DNA of 64,000 nt from positions 1 to 64,000 of the forward strand of contig CALAFO010000094.1 of assembly GCA_937892545.1 (NCBI GenBank), given 5' to 3'. The stretch comes from Scatosoma sp002474405 (GTDB lineage: Bacteria; Bacillota; Clostridia; Christensenellales; Borkfalkiaceae). This document shows, piece by piece, positions 6,944-16,934 of the stretch (the first letter of the stretch is position 1; each line of letters begins with the position of its first letter). Both the position numbers and the translations under genes were made by a program. A model generated the notes under the pieces. The model saw nothing but the letters and a program-made list of their open reading frames with translations. It was not told the DNA's origin and ran no database searches.

Positions 6944-9900
6944 ATGTACTTAAAAACGAAAAAAAGATGTATCGGTATACTTGCGCTGATATTCGTTATT
7001 TGCGTAAGTATGGCGTTGCTGACCTTTTACGGAAAATATTCTGTTTTTGCTTTCGGAAGCGGTTTAACCGCTTCCGAAAAAAATCAATATAAGTCGCTTG
7101 ATTTCGAGGAAGAAAACGAAATAGACGGCTGGGCGTTTGATTCGGCAACCAAATCGCGTTCCGACGCGGAGTGGCTTGCCGTGGAAACATCCGAAGAATA
7201 TTATCATTCGGGCAAGAAATCCGGGCATTTTAAAAAGAATTCGCTTCTCGAAAACAGTTGGCTGGAAAGTTCTGTCAGATACCGGGCTTCGACCGATACT
7301 AATATATCATACGAGGTTTCGGCTTGGGTAAAGACGGCAAACTGCGATTCTACCGCTTTGCTTACGATATATATAGAATCTTTCAAAATCGAGGAAAAAG
7401 CCGGCGTTAAAACCGAAAAAGCGACCAAAAGTCAGGGCGAGTATACCGTCATGAATACTACGGCAACGCCCACCGGATGGAAAGAATTGAAAATTCATAC
7501 CTCGCTTCCGCAGGGGAACAGCGAGTTCAGGGTTGTCTTTTCCGTTGCTACCGGCAGAGCGGAATTCTGGCTTGACGATATAACCGTAAGGGAATATAAC
7601 GAAAAGACCGAGGAATTAAACGATAAGGGAAATAATGTTTATTTGTATCAGCCGCTCGAACTCGATTTTCATGCTCAGGATGAAAACGGAAAACTCGAAT
7701 GGGATAAAAGCGGAAACGCTTCGCTTGAACGCGCTGTCGTCGACGGTACGACGAACGTCGGAAAACTGACGGCATCGGGCGAGGGATATATTACAAAACG
7801 TATTTACGTGATGCAAACGAATTATTCCTATCGATTTTGCGGAGAGTATACAGCATCGGGCGACGGTGTAATAAAGATCGAAACGTTCGACACGCGGGAT
7901 AAACTCGTCGCTTCGTATAAATTCGACTTTGACAAAACAGAAAACAGTTTTTCTTTCGATTTAAGAGATTTTCCGAGCGCTTCTTACGCCGTATTTTATA
8001 TCGGGTTTGAAAAGAACGGCGGTGAACTGCTGCTGAAAAATCTGAAACTTTTCCAGACCGCCGTACCTACGCTGTCTTCCGGGTGGTCTGGCGAGTGGGT
8101 GTGGGATGATCCAAATCCGTCGCAAACGTCGCTCAACCAGTCCCGATACTTCCGTTATAAATTTGCATTATCCGACGATGCGGAATATGCGCCGTTGCAG
8201 ATTTCTTGCGACGATATTTACAGAGTATGGGTGAACGGGAACGATGTTGTTTCGATCCTCGGCAAGAAGAACGATCGCGAATATACGACAATTCATTATA
8301 ATGTAGTGGAACACTATATGATTGCGGAGTTTTTACATAAAGGCGAAAACGTTATCGCAATCGAGGGAACGAACGGAACGTCCGCAGCCGGCTTAATTTT
8401 TGATTGCAGAGCGACTCTTAAAAACGGAGAAACGGTGGTGCTGACGACGCATTCGGATGATGAATCGCTGCTTGTAAGCAAACTCGACGAAGGAGACAGT
8501 GCTCTGAATACGGAAACCGTAACGTATACCGAAGAAGTCAACGGTGTAACGCATTCGTATGAATTTGAAACGCCGATTTGGGCGTTCCCCGATTTTCTTA
8601 CCGATGGCAGATGGGGAAAATGCGTCGGGCTCGGCGAACCGCCTTGCTCGCCATGGGGCGCGATATTCTACGATTACAGTTTATATTCGTCAAATACGGT
8701 GGAATTCGTATCCGTAACCGCGCCGAAAGACGTTAAAGCGGGAGATACCGTAAAAATTCCCGTTACGCTTATCGCAAAAGATAAATTTACGTCTGTAGTT
8801 CCGTTGCAGGCTACGATATGGCTTCGTAACGCGATAAACGGAATAGCAACGATAACGCTTACGTTGGTGGATAAAAATACGGATATGACCGCGTGGACGA
8901 TAGGAGAGGAAACCGAAGTCGTATTTGAACTTCAAATCCCGAAATATCTTGAAAGCGGCGAGTATCAGATTCAATTGTCCGATAGTTATATAATACTCGA
9001 TAACGATTATAACGATGCAAAATTCGTTGAGTTTTCGGTTACAGGACTTGACGGACAAAACGAAAAACTCGTAAGTAAGATAGAAAATTATAACGGTGTA
9101 CCGACGATAATGATAAACGGCAAGCCGTATTCGCCGATAATGTATACCCGCCCCGAGCAATCGTCCGCTTTACCGGGGTGTGAAGAAACGATTACGGAAT
9201 CGGGACTTCAGTTGTATTCAACAAGGCTTAATTCACAACTGGAAACATTCTGGCTTGGTGAAGGAAGAATAGATTTTACGGCTTTTGACGCCTCTGTTTA
9301 CGATTTGATGGCGGTAAACGGCGACGCGAAGATTTTGCTTTGCATCACTATGTTTGCCCCTGCCTGGTGGATGAAACTCCCTGAAAATCGCGACGAACTT
9401 GTAATTCAAAGCAAGCGCGACAGAGAAAGCAACGAGGACAAGGGTTACACGTCTCCGAACGATTCGATGGGTGTATCTTTCGCTTCGACGAAGTTTCGGA
9501 ACGAATCTGCAGAAATTCTTATAAAACTTATAAATCATGTAAAACAACAGACGTACTATAATAAGATTTTTGCATTTCAGATTTGCGCCGGTGCTACGTA
9601 CGAATGGATGGTGATCGAATCCGGTACGCTCGATGCCGCAGCCGATTACAGCAAAGCGTCGGAAAAGGGCTTTAAGAACTATTTGCGTAAAAAATACATT
9701 ACGCAGGCAAATTTAAGAAAAGCATGGCATGACGAAACCGTAACTTTCGATACGGCAAAGATTCCTGTAATCACGGAAAGGGATCCTAACGGTATAGGCG
9801 GAAAAATCTTTTATGATCCGCAAAAAGATCAGCGACTTATCGATTTTAATTTGTTTTTAAGCGATGCAGGCGCCGATACCCTTTTGTTTTATGCCGAAAT

Positions 9901-11653
9901 AGTAAAAACGCTTACCGACAACGAAAAAATTCTCGGCGCGTTCAACGGATATATGTGGGCGCAGGCTGGATCTGACGCAAACGGAAAAATACATTCGTCA
10001 TTTAATCGGCTGTTAAACTCCGAGTATATCGACTTTTTTGCATCGCCTCTCGCTTACAGCGAAAGATATTTAGGTCAGGCTTCGGCGTATATGCCGATGA
10101 TAGACAGTATTTTGTCTCACGGAAAAATGTATATCGCCGAAATAGATCACAGAACATCGCTGGAAACGAGTTATTCGGATAATTTTCAGTATGGCAGCGG
10201 TCAGGGGGTATCGACGGGTAAAACGTATACTATCCGCGAAACGGTTCTTCAATACAAACGCGATATCGTGCAAGGGCTGCTGAACGGCGTCGGAATGTGG
10301 TTTTTCGATATGCGCGGCAACTGGCTGGGCGAAGAACAGTTCTATCAGGTGATATACGACATGAAAAAGGAATACGACTATTCGTATACCTTTACAAACA
10401 AGAGCAACCTCAACGAAGTAGCCGTAATCGTCGGCGAAGAGACCTATGCATATTCTACATTGTCCGGAGTCAACGCTATTTATCATTTCAACAATTATCT
10501 TTACAGAGTTCAGCGTAAGAGTCTTAACACAATGGGTGCGGGATATGATACGTATTCTATGAGCGATCTTGTGGACGGAAAAGTTCCCGAACACAAAGTT
10601 TACATCATGCTTAGCCCGATTGAGGTAACAAAAGAGGAAAGCGCAGCAATAGACAAATATATCAAGAAAAATAACCACACGGTAGTTTGGGTGTATGCTT
10701 GCGGATATTCGGACGGCGTAACTTTAAGTACGGATAACATTTCCGTTCTGACGGGGATAAACGTAAAAGAAATCTCGTTGTCGTCGATAATCAACGTTCG
10801 CATAAGCGACGGCGGCAACCCGCTGACGAAAGGACTTAACGGAATTATGTACGGGAATTCCACGCAAGGCGTTAATCCGTTGTTATACGTTGTTGACGCA
10901 AGTGCCGAAAAACTCGGTTATTATACCGACAGAACGACTTATGCCGGGCTTGCGGTGAAGAACATGGGTAATTGGACTTCCGTTTATTCGGGGGCGATGA
11001 ATCTGCCCGTGGGGTTATTGCGAAATATTCTGAAAAGTGCCGGTGTTCATATTTACAGCGAGAACAGTAACGATATTATCTTTACAAATGCGAATTACGT
11101 TGCGTTGTACAGTGGATTCGGAGAGAAGAAAACCATAAAACTTGACGGGTATTATGCCGTGTATGACGTAAATAAAGGCGAATATTACTCGATGAATACG
11201 AACGAAATTACGTTTGAACACGAAGCATACGATACTGCGTTGTTCAGGCTTTCCACTCCGGATAAATATCGTATAACCGTTACGGTAGAGGGAAAGGGCA
11301 GTATTTCCGGCGAAACTACGGTCGAGATGGGAAACGGAGAAAACTATTTTGCCGAAATTACGCCCGAAGAGGGGTACAAACTCGACAAAGTGACGGTGAA
11401 CGGTGAAGAAATCGAAATAGAAGACGGCAGAATCGAGTTGAACGGCGTAAGCACTAATGCCGAAATCGAAATAAAATTCGTAAAAATTCCACAGACGATT
11501 GAAGATACCGATTATATTTATCAATTCACTCCGATAGACGACGGCGGGATTCTGCCCGTAAAAATATTCCTTGTGATATTTTTGTGCGGTGTGATGGCGT
11601 TTACTGTATATTCTAAAATCAAAAGCGTAAAGGACGACAAAAATGAAAGGTAA
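6944..11653 (+). CDS. Giant membrane-anchored glycoside hydrolase, GH42-like
   Basis: The 1569-residue product begins with a signal or anchor segment. Two carbohydrate-binding-like beta domains follow, then a jelly-roll domain (WSGEWVWDDPN, about 385-520) like the extra domains of rhamnosidases. A (beta/alpha)8 catalytic region starts near 715, with FAPAWWMKLPE as in GH42. Glu887 in ATYEWM is a candidate acid/base and Glu1066 in IAEIDHRT a candidate nucleophile. A class-I-amidotransferase-like beta-galactosidase trimerisation region, a bacterial surface repeat (VEGKGSISGETTV, about 1445-1510) and a C-terminal membrane helix complete it. It probably removes a terminal sugar from a plant-type glycan at the cell surface. 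The GH42 assignment and specificity are tentative; a related clan-A family is possible. It overlaps the next gene by 11 bases. Confidence 0.7.
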   Translation: MYLKTKKRCIGILALIFVICVSMALLTFYGKYSVFAFGSGLTASEKNQYKSLDFEEENEIDGWAFDSATKSRSDAEWLAVETSEEYYHSGKKSGHFKKNSLLENSWLESSVRYRASTDTNISYEVSAWVKTANCDSTALLTIYIESFKIEEKAGVKTEKATKSQGEYTVMNTTATPTGWKELKIHTSLPQGNSEFRVVFSVATGRAEFWLDDITVREYNEKTEELNDKGNNVYLYQPLELDFHAQDENGKLEWDKSGNASLERAVVDGTTNVGKLTASGEGYITKRIYVMQTNYSYRFCGEYTASGDGVIKIETFDTRDKLVASYKFDFDKTENSFSFDLRDFPSASYAVFYIGFEKNGGELLLKNLKLFQTAVPTLSSGWSGEWVWDDPNPSQTSLNQSRYFRYKFALSDDAEYAPLQISCDDIYRVWVNGNDVVSILGKKNDREYTTIHYNVVEHYMIAEFLHKGENVIAIEGTNGTSAAGLIFDCRATLKNGETVVLTTHSDDESLLVSKLDEGDSALNTETVTYTEEVNGVTHSYEFETPIWAFPDFLTDGRWGKCVGLGEPPCSPWGAIFYDYSLYSSNTVEFVSVTAPKDVKAGDTVKIPVTLIAKDKFTSVVPLQATIWLRNAINGIATITLTLVDKNTDMTAWTIGEETEVVFELQIPKYLESGEYQIQLSDSYIILDNDYNDAKFVEFSVTGLDGQNEKLVSKIENYNGVPTIMINGKPYSPIMYTRPEQSSALPGCEETITESGLQLYSTRLNSQLETFWLGEGRIDFTAFDASVYDLMAVNGDAKILLCITMFAPAWWMKLPENRDELVIQSKRDRESNEDKGYTSPNDSMGVSFASTKFRNESAEILIKLINHVKQQTYYNKIFAFQICAGATYEWMVIESGTLDAAADYSKASEKGFKNYLRKKYITQANLRKAWHDETVTFDTAKIPVITERDPNGIGGKIFYDPQKDQRLIDFNLFLSDAGADTLLFYAEIVKTLTDNEKILGAFNGYMWAQAGSDANGKIHSSFNRLLNSEYIDFFASPLAYSERYLGQASAYMPMIDSILSHGKMYIAEIDHRTSLETSYSDNFQYGSGQGVSTGKTYTIRETVLQYKRDIVQGLLNGVGMWFFDMRGNWLGEEQFYQVIYDMKKEYDYSYTFTNKSNLNEVAVIVGEETYAYSTLSGVNAIYHFNNYLYRVQRKSLNTMGAGYDTYSMSDLVDGKVPEHKVYIMLSPIEVTKEESAAIDKYIKKNNHTVVWVYACGYSDGVTLSTDNISVLTGINVKEISLSSIINVRISDGGNPLTKGLNGIMYGNSTQGVNPLLYVVDASAEKLGYYTDRTTYAGLAVKNMGNWTSVYSGAMNLPVGLLRNILKSAGVHIYSENSNDIIFTNANYVALYSGFGEKKTIKLDGYYAVYDVNKGEYYSMNTNEITFEHEAYDTALFRLSTPDKYRITVTVEGKGSISGETTVEMGNGENYFAEITPEEGYKLDKVTVNGEEIEIEDGRIELNGVSTNAEIEIKFVKIPQTIEDTDYIYQFTPIDDGGILPVKIFLVIFLCGVMAFTVYSKIKSVKDDKNER

Positions 11654-13100
11654 ACAAGTTAAAGCGATAACACAGATAACGTGCGTGTTTCTGGCATGTT
11701 TTACGCTCATATTTTTGTTTTTCTTCGAGCCTTATACGGGAAAGTGGGACAAAGTGCGGCGTATGGACGGAGACGCCGATACATACGTCGAAGACAAACT
11801 CGGCGGAACGCTTAATTTCCAATGTTATACCAACGGCGATGTTGTTTATAACGCGTGGCTTACCGTTGTGAACGCATTTGAAAAGGCTTCCGGCGTGAAA
11901 GTCAACCTTATGGCGGGGACAGAAGTCAATACTAAAAAACAGACCGATTGGCAGAACGGCAATCCGCCCGACATTGTGTCGAATACGGGAACGGGGTTCA
12001 GCGGTTTTATGCAAATAGAATCGAAATCGCTTGCGGATCTCGGTGAATTCTACGAGACGGCAAGAGTTTGGGGCAGCGAAACGCTTGTAAAAGAAAAAAT
12101 GAATTCCGGCCGCGGCGACGACGAATATAAAAAATATTTTGAATATTTCGGCGACGAAGTTTATCTTGCGCCGTACATGACGGCGACGTACGGAATGTAT
12201 TACAACGGCAAACTGTTCGATGATAACGGATTGTCTTTCCCGGATAATTACGACAATTTGAAAACGGTTTCGGAAACGGTTTTCTCTACGCTTGGAAAGT
12301 CTTTCGTGTCTTTTCCCGGAACGAGCGCGGCATACCTGACCTGGGGATTCGTTGTTCCCGCCGTGTATGCGCAGGCGAAAGAGGACGGAAACGAAACGTA
12401 TTTTAATGATTTCACCGCAGGCAAAGCCTATGCTTACGATATAAACGACGAAAGAAGCGCGCCGCTTAAAAAGGTACTCGAAAGATATTACGAGTACACA
12501 CATCTCGGCGGAGGCAAATATATGGCAGATTGCCTCGGAAAAAGCCATACTACGGTGCAGTCGGAACTTTATACGAATGTAAATCTCAGTCTTGCAAACG
12601 GTCAGTGGTTGTATTCCGAATTGTATAACACTTTAAAAGACGATGATACCGGGTTCGATCTGAAATTCGCGTCATCGCCGCTTGTTGCTTCTTCGCAGAA
12701 AAAAACTGCGGTTTTGTTGCCGATTACGCTTGCCGTTGCTGAAAAAGCATCGAACAGACCGCAAGCGGAAGCGTTTTTAAGATTTATATACCGTGATGAC
12801 GTACAGCACGTGCTTACGGCGGCGTACGGCTACAGATCGATTTACGAAAATTTCGATTACGAAAAAAACAGCGAAGACTATTCGTATTCCGCAAAACAAA
12901 TTTATTCGGAACTTGATAATTGCGAACTTGCTCCTGTGAAATACAGTTGGGGGAGCCTAGGCGAAATGTTGAATGCTCAATTGGTTGCGCTTTGTCCGAA
13001 AGCGGCGGCGCCCGGTGACGTTACGTCGGCTATGAGCAAATTGAAAGCAGAAGCGGAAAAATTCACGGATCAGGTTACAAAAATGGGGAGGGTGATATGA
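11643..13100 (+). CDS. Sugar ABC transporter substrate-binding protein (family 1)
   Basis: This 485-residue protein has the layout of family-1 sugar-binding proteins: GGTLNFQCYTNGDVVYNAW, FEKASGVKVNLMAGTE, NGNPPDIVSNTG, then MYYNGKLFDDNGLSFPDNYD. The N-terminus is a membrane helix (about 8-28) and not a clear lipobox with a modified Cys, so the protein is probably tethered by that helix, which is unusual for Firmicutes. Translation overlaps both neighbours, which suggests coupling. With the two permeases that follow it should import oligosaccharides. No ATP-binding subunit is in the window, so a shared MsmX-type ATPase elsewhere is likely. Confidence 0.9.
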   Translation: MKGKQVKAITQITCVFLACFTLIFLFFFEPYTGKWDKVRRMDGDADTYVEDKLGGTLNFQCYTNGDVVYNAWLTVVNAFEKASGVKVNLMAGTEVNTKKQTDWQNGNPPDIVSNTGTGFSGFMQIESKSLADLGEFYETARVWGSETLVKEKMNSGRGDDEYKKYFEYFGDEVYLAPYMTATYGMYYNGKLFDDNGLSFPDNYDNLKTVSETVFSTLGKSFVSFPGTSAAYLTWGFVVPAVYAQAKEDGNETYFNDFTAGKAYAYDINDERSAPLKKVLERYYEYTHLGGGKYMADCLGKSHTTVQSELYTNVNLSLANGQWLYSELYNTLKDDDTGFDLKFASSPLVASSQKKTAVLLPITLAVAEKASNRPQAEAFLRFIYRDDVQHVLTAAYGYRSIYENFDYEKNSEDYSYSAKQIYSELDNCELAPVKYSWGSLGEMLNAQLVALCPKAAAPGDVTSAMSKLKAEAEKFTDQVTKMGRVI

Positions 13101-13987
13101 TTAAAAGAAAAATCTCAAAATATAAATTATTCTTTTTGCTTACATCGGTCATACCCGTTTTTATTCTGTATTTGTTTATTTGTATTGCCCCTATATTCAC
13201 GGCGATAAACGAGAGTTTTTACGGCGGGAATCAAATAGGTATTCACACGCCGCTCGCCCATTTTTACGATAATTACGTCGAAATTTTTAAAGATCCGCTT
13301 TTCTGGGATTCTTTCAAAAACGACATGATTATTTCTTTTGCCAAAGAGATAATCATAATCGTTATCGTGGTATTTTTCGCGATCTCTATCACAAGGCTGC
13401 GGCTTCGTAAGGGCGAATCGAACTTTTATCGTTATATTTATTATATTCCTAATATTTTATCCGTAATCGTAATAACGCAGTTCTGGGGCACGTTTTTTCA
13501 ATCGGGAGGCCTTTTCAATACGATATTCAATACGGATGTGGATATGCTGACGAAAAAACCGCTTGCGGTAGTTATTTTTATCGCGTCATGGTGCGGTATA
13601 GGTTATTTTATGTTGATTCTGATTTCTTCGATCAACAATATTCCTAAAGAAATGTTTGAAGCCGCCGATATCGACGGGGCGGGGCAGTTAAGACAGTTGT
13701 TTTCGATAACTCTGCCGCAGATAAAGCCGCAAATCATCTTCATGGCGGTGAACATTCTTTCGTCGTCGCTTGCGGCGAATATGAACATTATACTTCCGCT
13801 TAACGGCGGCGGAGCGCAAAAGCAATCTTTCGTAATGGGAATGTTTGTTTATTATTACGGAAAATCATCCGCAACGGAATTGAGATTAGGGTATGCCAAC
13901 GCCGGCGCTGTCATTCTCATGTGTATAAGTTTTGTGCTGTGCTTTACGCTTAATAAGTTGCTCGCAAAAGGAGACAGTGACGTATGA
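13097..13987 (+). CDS. Sugar ABC transporter permease, MalF/UgpA type
   Basis: This 296-residue integral membrane protein has six predicted helices and the EAA loop as FEAADIDGAGQLRQLFSITLPQ, the contact with the ATPase. Its ATG overlaps the stop of the binding-protein gene (ATGA), and its end overlaps the second permease by four bases. With the next gene it forms the membrane channel of a CUT1-type importer. Confidence 0.93.
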   Translation: MIKRKISKYKLFFLLTSVIPVFILYLFICIAPIFTAINESFYGGNQIGIHTPLAHFYDNYVEIFKDPLFWDSFKNDMIISFAKEIIIIVIVVFFAISITRLRLRKGESNFYRYIYYIPNILSVIVITQFWGTFFQSGGLFNTIFNTDVDMLTKKPLAVVIFIASWCGIGYFMLILISSINNIPKEMFEAADIDGAGQLRQLFSITLPQIKPQIIFMAVNILSSSLAANMNIILPLNGGGAQKQSFVMGMFVYYYGKSSATELRLGYANAGAVILMCISFVLCFTLNKLLAKGDSDV

Positions 13988-14844
13988 AAAAAACATTTGC
14001 CCGTCCGGCGACTGCTTTTGCGGGAAAAGCGATTATAAGAATGTTGCTGATTTTCTGGGCGTTGATGATAATTTTTCCTGTTATATGGATGTTTTACACA
14101 TCAATGAAAACATCCGGAGAGTTTATGGCAAACCAGTGGGCTTTGCCTGCGGAAATACGTTTTGATAATTATGTTACTGCGTGGAAAGCGGCAAGGTTTT
14201 CGACTTATTTCGTAAACTCTCTTTTCATCGCAATCGTTGCGACGGGACTTCATCTCGCATTCGTTTCGACGACTTCGTACGCGCTTGTAAAATACGACTT
14301 TTTCGGGAGAAAATTTCTTAATTCGTTCTATTTTGCGGCGATAATGATCCCCGCGGCATTAACTCTTATTCCGCTGTATATGCAGATTTATTCGATAAAC
14401 GCATCTTTTCCGAATAATCGGCTTACACTGTGCGTCATTTACGCGACGCAGGCGATACCGATGAATACGTTTTTGCTCACAAAGTTCGTTGCAAATATCA
14501 ATAATGCTATTTTGGAGAGCGCGGAAATCGACGGAGCCAACGAATATCAGAAGTTTGCGTTGATAGTGTTGCCGAGCGTTAAAACCATGCTTATATTTAT
14601 CATGCTTACTAACGCGATAGGTAATTTTAACGAATATACTACCGCGCTCACATTTTTAAGAGAAAACAAATATACGATTGCAGTCGGTATTAACAGCATA
14701 AGGACGGAGGCGCAGATATCAAACGAATACGGGCTTGTTTTTGCAAGTATTGTGTTGCTTTTGCTGCCCGTGCTTATAATGTATACGGTATTTCAAGGGG
14801 CAATCACAAAAGGAATAGATATGAGCGAAGGAGTAAAAGGATGA
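13984..14844 (+). CDS. Sugar ABC transporter permease, MalG/UgpE type
   Basis: This 286-residue inner-membrane protein has six predicted helices and a second EAA loop, ESAEIDGANEYQKFALIVLP. The N-terminal helix and MFYTSMKTSGEFMANQWALP match the MalG branch. Four-base overlaps on both sides place it in one translationally coupled unit with the first permease and the following surface protein. Confidence 0.93.
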   Translation: MKKTFARPATAFAGKAIIRMLLIFWALMIIFPVIWMFYTSMKTSGEFMANQWALPAEIRFDNYVTAWKAARFSTYFVNSLFIAIVATGLHLAFVSTTSYALVKYDFFGRKFLNSFYFAAIMIPAALTLIPLYMQIYSINASFPNNRLTLCVIYATQAIPMNTFLLTKFVANINNAILESAEIDGANEYQKFALIVLPSVKTMLIFIMLTNAIGNFNEYTTALTFLRENKYTIAVGINSIRTEAQISNEYGLVFASIVLLLLPVLIMYTVFQGAITKGIDMSEGVKG

Positions 14845-16934
14845 TACGGTTTAGTCGAAAAAGAAACATCGTCGTTGCGCTTTTACTCGTGATTGTTTCT
14901 GCGGTGTTAAGTTCGGCGGCATTGTTTTCTCCGTTAAAAGCGTATGCGGCAGGGAATAACGGCGCGTATAAAATAGTATACGACGAAGCGTCCGAGTTTA
15001 CGTATTCCAGACTCGAACAGACGGACTACGCCTCCGGAAGTTATTGCGAGTATGTCGGCTCGGATTCTGCCCGTTACGACGGCGTGTACGGCAAAACGGC
15101 AGTAAGAAAATATTCCGTGGATAAAAACTATCAGTTGTTTTTCAGAAAAGCGTTTTCTAAAGGAAAAACTTACGAAATTTCGTTTCAGGCAAAATTTAAT
15201 TCTCCCATGGCTTCGACTTACGTTTTGGTCTGGTATACGGGAGTTGCGGACGGAGTCCAGGTAAATAAGAATATGGATTTGCCCGCGCTTAAAAGCAATA
15301 AAGACGCCGAGTGGGTTAAATATTCGTTTACTTTCAAATCCGACGATAAAGGTATATACGAAAGTCTTTTCAGGCTGACGCTCGAATGTAAAAATTTTTC
15401 TTCCGATACGGAAATATTTTTCGATGAATTCCATGCGTATGAAATAACCGACAATAATTCGTTACTTTCCGGCGAGGATATGAATGAAGAAGAATGGACA
15501 GTCGCCGGCAAAGCCGAAAAGGCGGGTTTCACGGAAGCGGGCGCTCCTTTCGCAATGAAACTTTCTGCCGATTCTGCGATCACGAGCAGATTTCTCGATG
15601 TGCGTCAAAGCGGCGTTTTGCGTATAAAATTTGCTTATAAAACGGAAAACGGATCGGCTTTGTATTTCGGAATTAAAGATGCGTCGGGAAACGTGATCGG
15701 GGAAACCGATTTGAGTGCGACTGCCGATAAAGCGATGATAAACGTCGTTACCTGCGACTTGAAAGATTACGATTTCGTCAGAATCTTTTTCAAAACGGGG
15801 AATCAAGGCTTCGCCCTTGTCGGTCTGACGGAAGTCATGCCGCACAACCACGAGTTTAAGGACGGAAACGGCTATCCGAAATATGACCTTAATAACTGCA
15901 CGACTATACGATTTTGCGGAATATGCGGCTTCGAGGCGGATTTCGTAAACCACAATATGGCAGTAGTGAAGGAAGCGACATGCAATACGGACGGACGTAA
16001 GGAATGTACCGTATGCCATAATTATTCCGAAGCGATTCCCGCGACGGGGAAACACGTGTACGATAAAGACGTAACCTGTTTGCCGGATAATAAGCGAGAA
16101 AAAGTAAAATGTATCGAATGCGGCGAAACCTTATGGCTTCAGAAAGAACATACTTTTAAATATTCTTCGATTGATGAAAAAGAACACCTTAAACGCTGCA
16201 CCGCATGCGGATACGAAGAACGATCGGCACATCGGGCGGGGAAGGTTTCTCTTGTCGTAGCGCCCACAAAGAATGATTCCGGCATTGCCGTTTGCACATG
16301 TGTTGAGTGCGGGAATTCGTATATGGCTGAATTGCTTCCTCTTACCGATGAATCTGAATGGAGCAAAACGATTGTAAAAAACGTCGGCTGCGAAACGAAC
16401 GGCCTTGAAAAATATGTCTGGTCGCACGGCGATTTATCGATTGAAACCGTTGTGGAAGCAAGTGGGCATGTGTATGAAGAAATTCATACTTCGGCGACAT
16501 GCGAAACCGAGGGAAAATCGGTTTACCATAGATGTCGTGTGTGCGGAGATATTTACGAAAAAGCCGAAGATATAGTAACCTTTGCGCCGTTAGGTCACAG
16601 CGAAAGCGATTGGATAACCGAAATTGTTCCTACAACGAGTTCCGACGGTTTACAAAGAAAATATTGTAATCGTTGCAAAAAGATGATAGAAGAACGAGTG
16701 GTGCCTCGTCTGAATACTGCGGATTACGATAAATATATTCTCGAGGATCCGGAAAAGGCGGATGGCTATCTCTATCGTTATACCAGCAAAATCTACGGAA
16801 CTTTTACCGAATACGAACCGAAAGCAAACAGCGATAAGATACTCGTTATCGTGTTGCCGATCATTTTCGTTATTACGCTTATAGGTTCCATAGTACTATT
16901 TATTATATTTATCGAAAAAGGAAAAAACAAGTGA
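14841..16934 (+). CDS. Second CxxC-repeat surface protein
   Basis: This 697-residue protein has a signal peptide (about 1-36, ending AYAA), two beta-sandwich regions resembling carbohydrate-binding modules (about 40-200 and 205-330), and several Cys units (IRFCGICG, KCIECGETL, RCTACGYEE, CTCVECGNS, RCRVCGDIYE, YCNRCKKM) between about 345 and 625. A C-terminal membrane helix with a basic tail follows. The units match those of the protein at 3865-6939, so the operon makes two different surface proteins with the same repeat. Zinc or disulfide stabilisation is inferred, not shown. Confidence 0.75.
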   Translation: MIRFSRKRNIVVALLLVIVSAVLSSAALFSPLKAYAAGNNGAYKIVYDEASEFTYSRLEQTDYASGSYCEYVGSDSARYDGVYGKTAVRKYSVDKNYQLFFRKAFSKGKTYEISFQAKFNSPMASTYVLVWYTGVADGVQVNKNMDLPALKSNKDAEWVKYSFTFKSDDKGIYESLFRLTLECKNFSSDTEIFFDEFHAYEITDNNSLLSGEDMNEEEWTVAGKAEKAGFTEAGAPFAMKLSADSAITSRFLDVRQSGVLRIKFAYKTENGSALYFGIKDASGNVIGETDLSATADKAMINVVTCDLKDYDFVRIFFKTGNQGFALVGLTEVMPHNHEFKDGNGYPKYDLNNCTTIRFCGICGFEADFVNHNMAVVKEATCNTDGRKECTVCHNYSEAIPATGKHVYDKDVTCLPDNKREKVKCIECGETLWLQKEHTFKYSSIDEKEHLKRCTACGYEERSAHRAGKVSLVVAPTKNDSGIAVCTCVECGNSYMAELLPLTDESEWSKTIVKNVGCETNGLEKYVWSHGDLSIETVVEASGHVYEEIHTSATCETEGKSVYHRCRVCGDIYEKAEDIVTFAPLGHSESDWITEIVPTTSSDGLQRKYCNRCKKMIEERVVPRLNTADYDKYILEDPEKADGYLYRYTSKIYGTFTEYEPKANSDKILVIVLPIIFVITLIGSIVLFIIFIEKGKNK

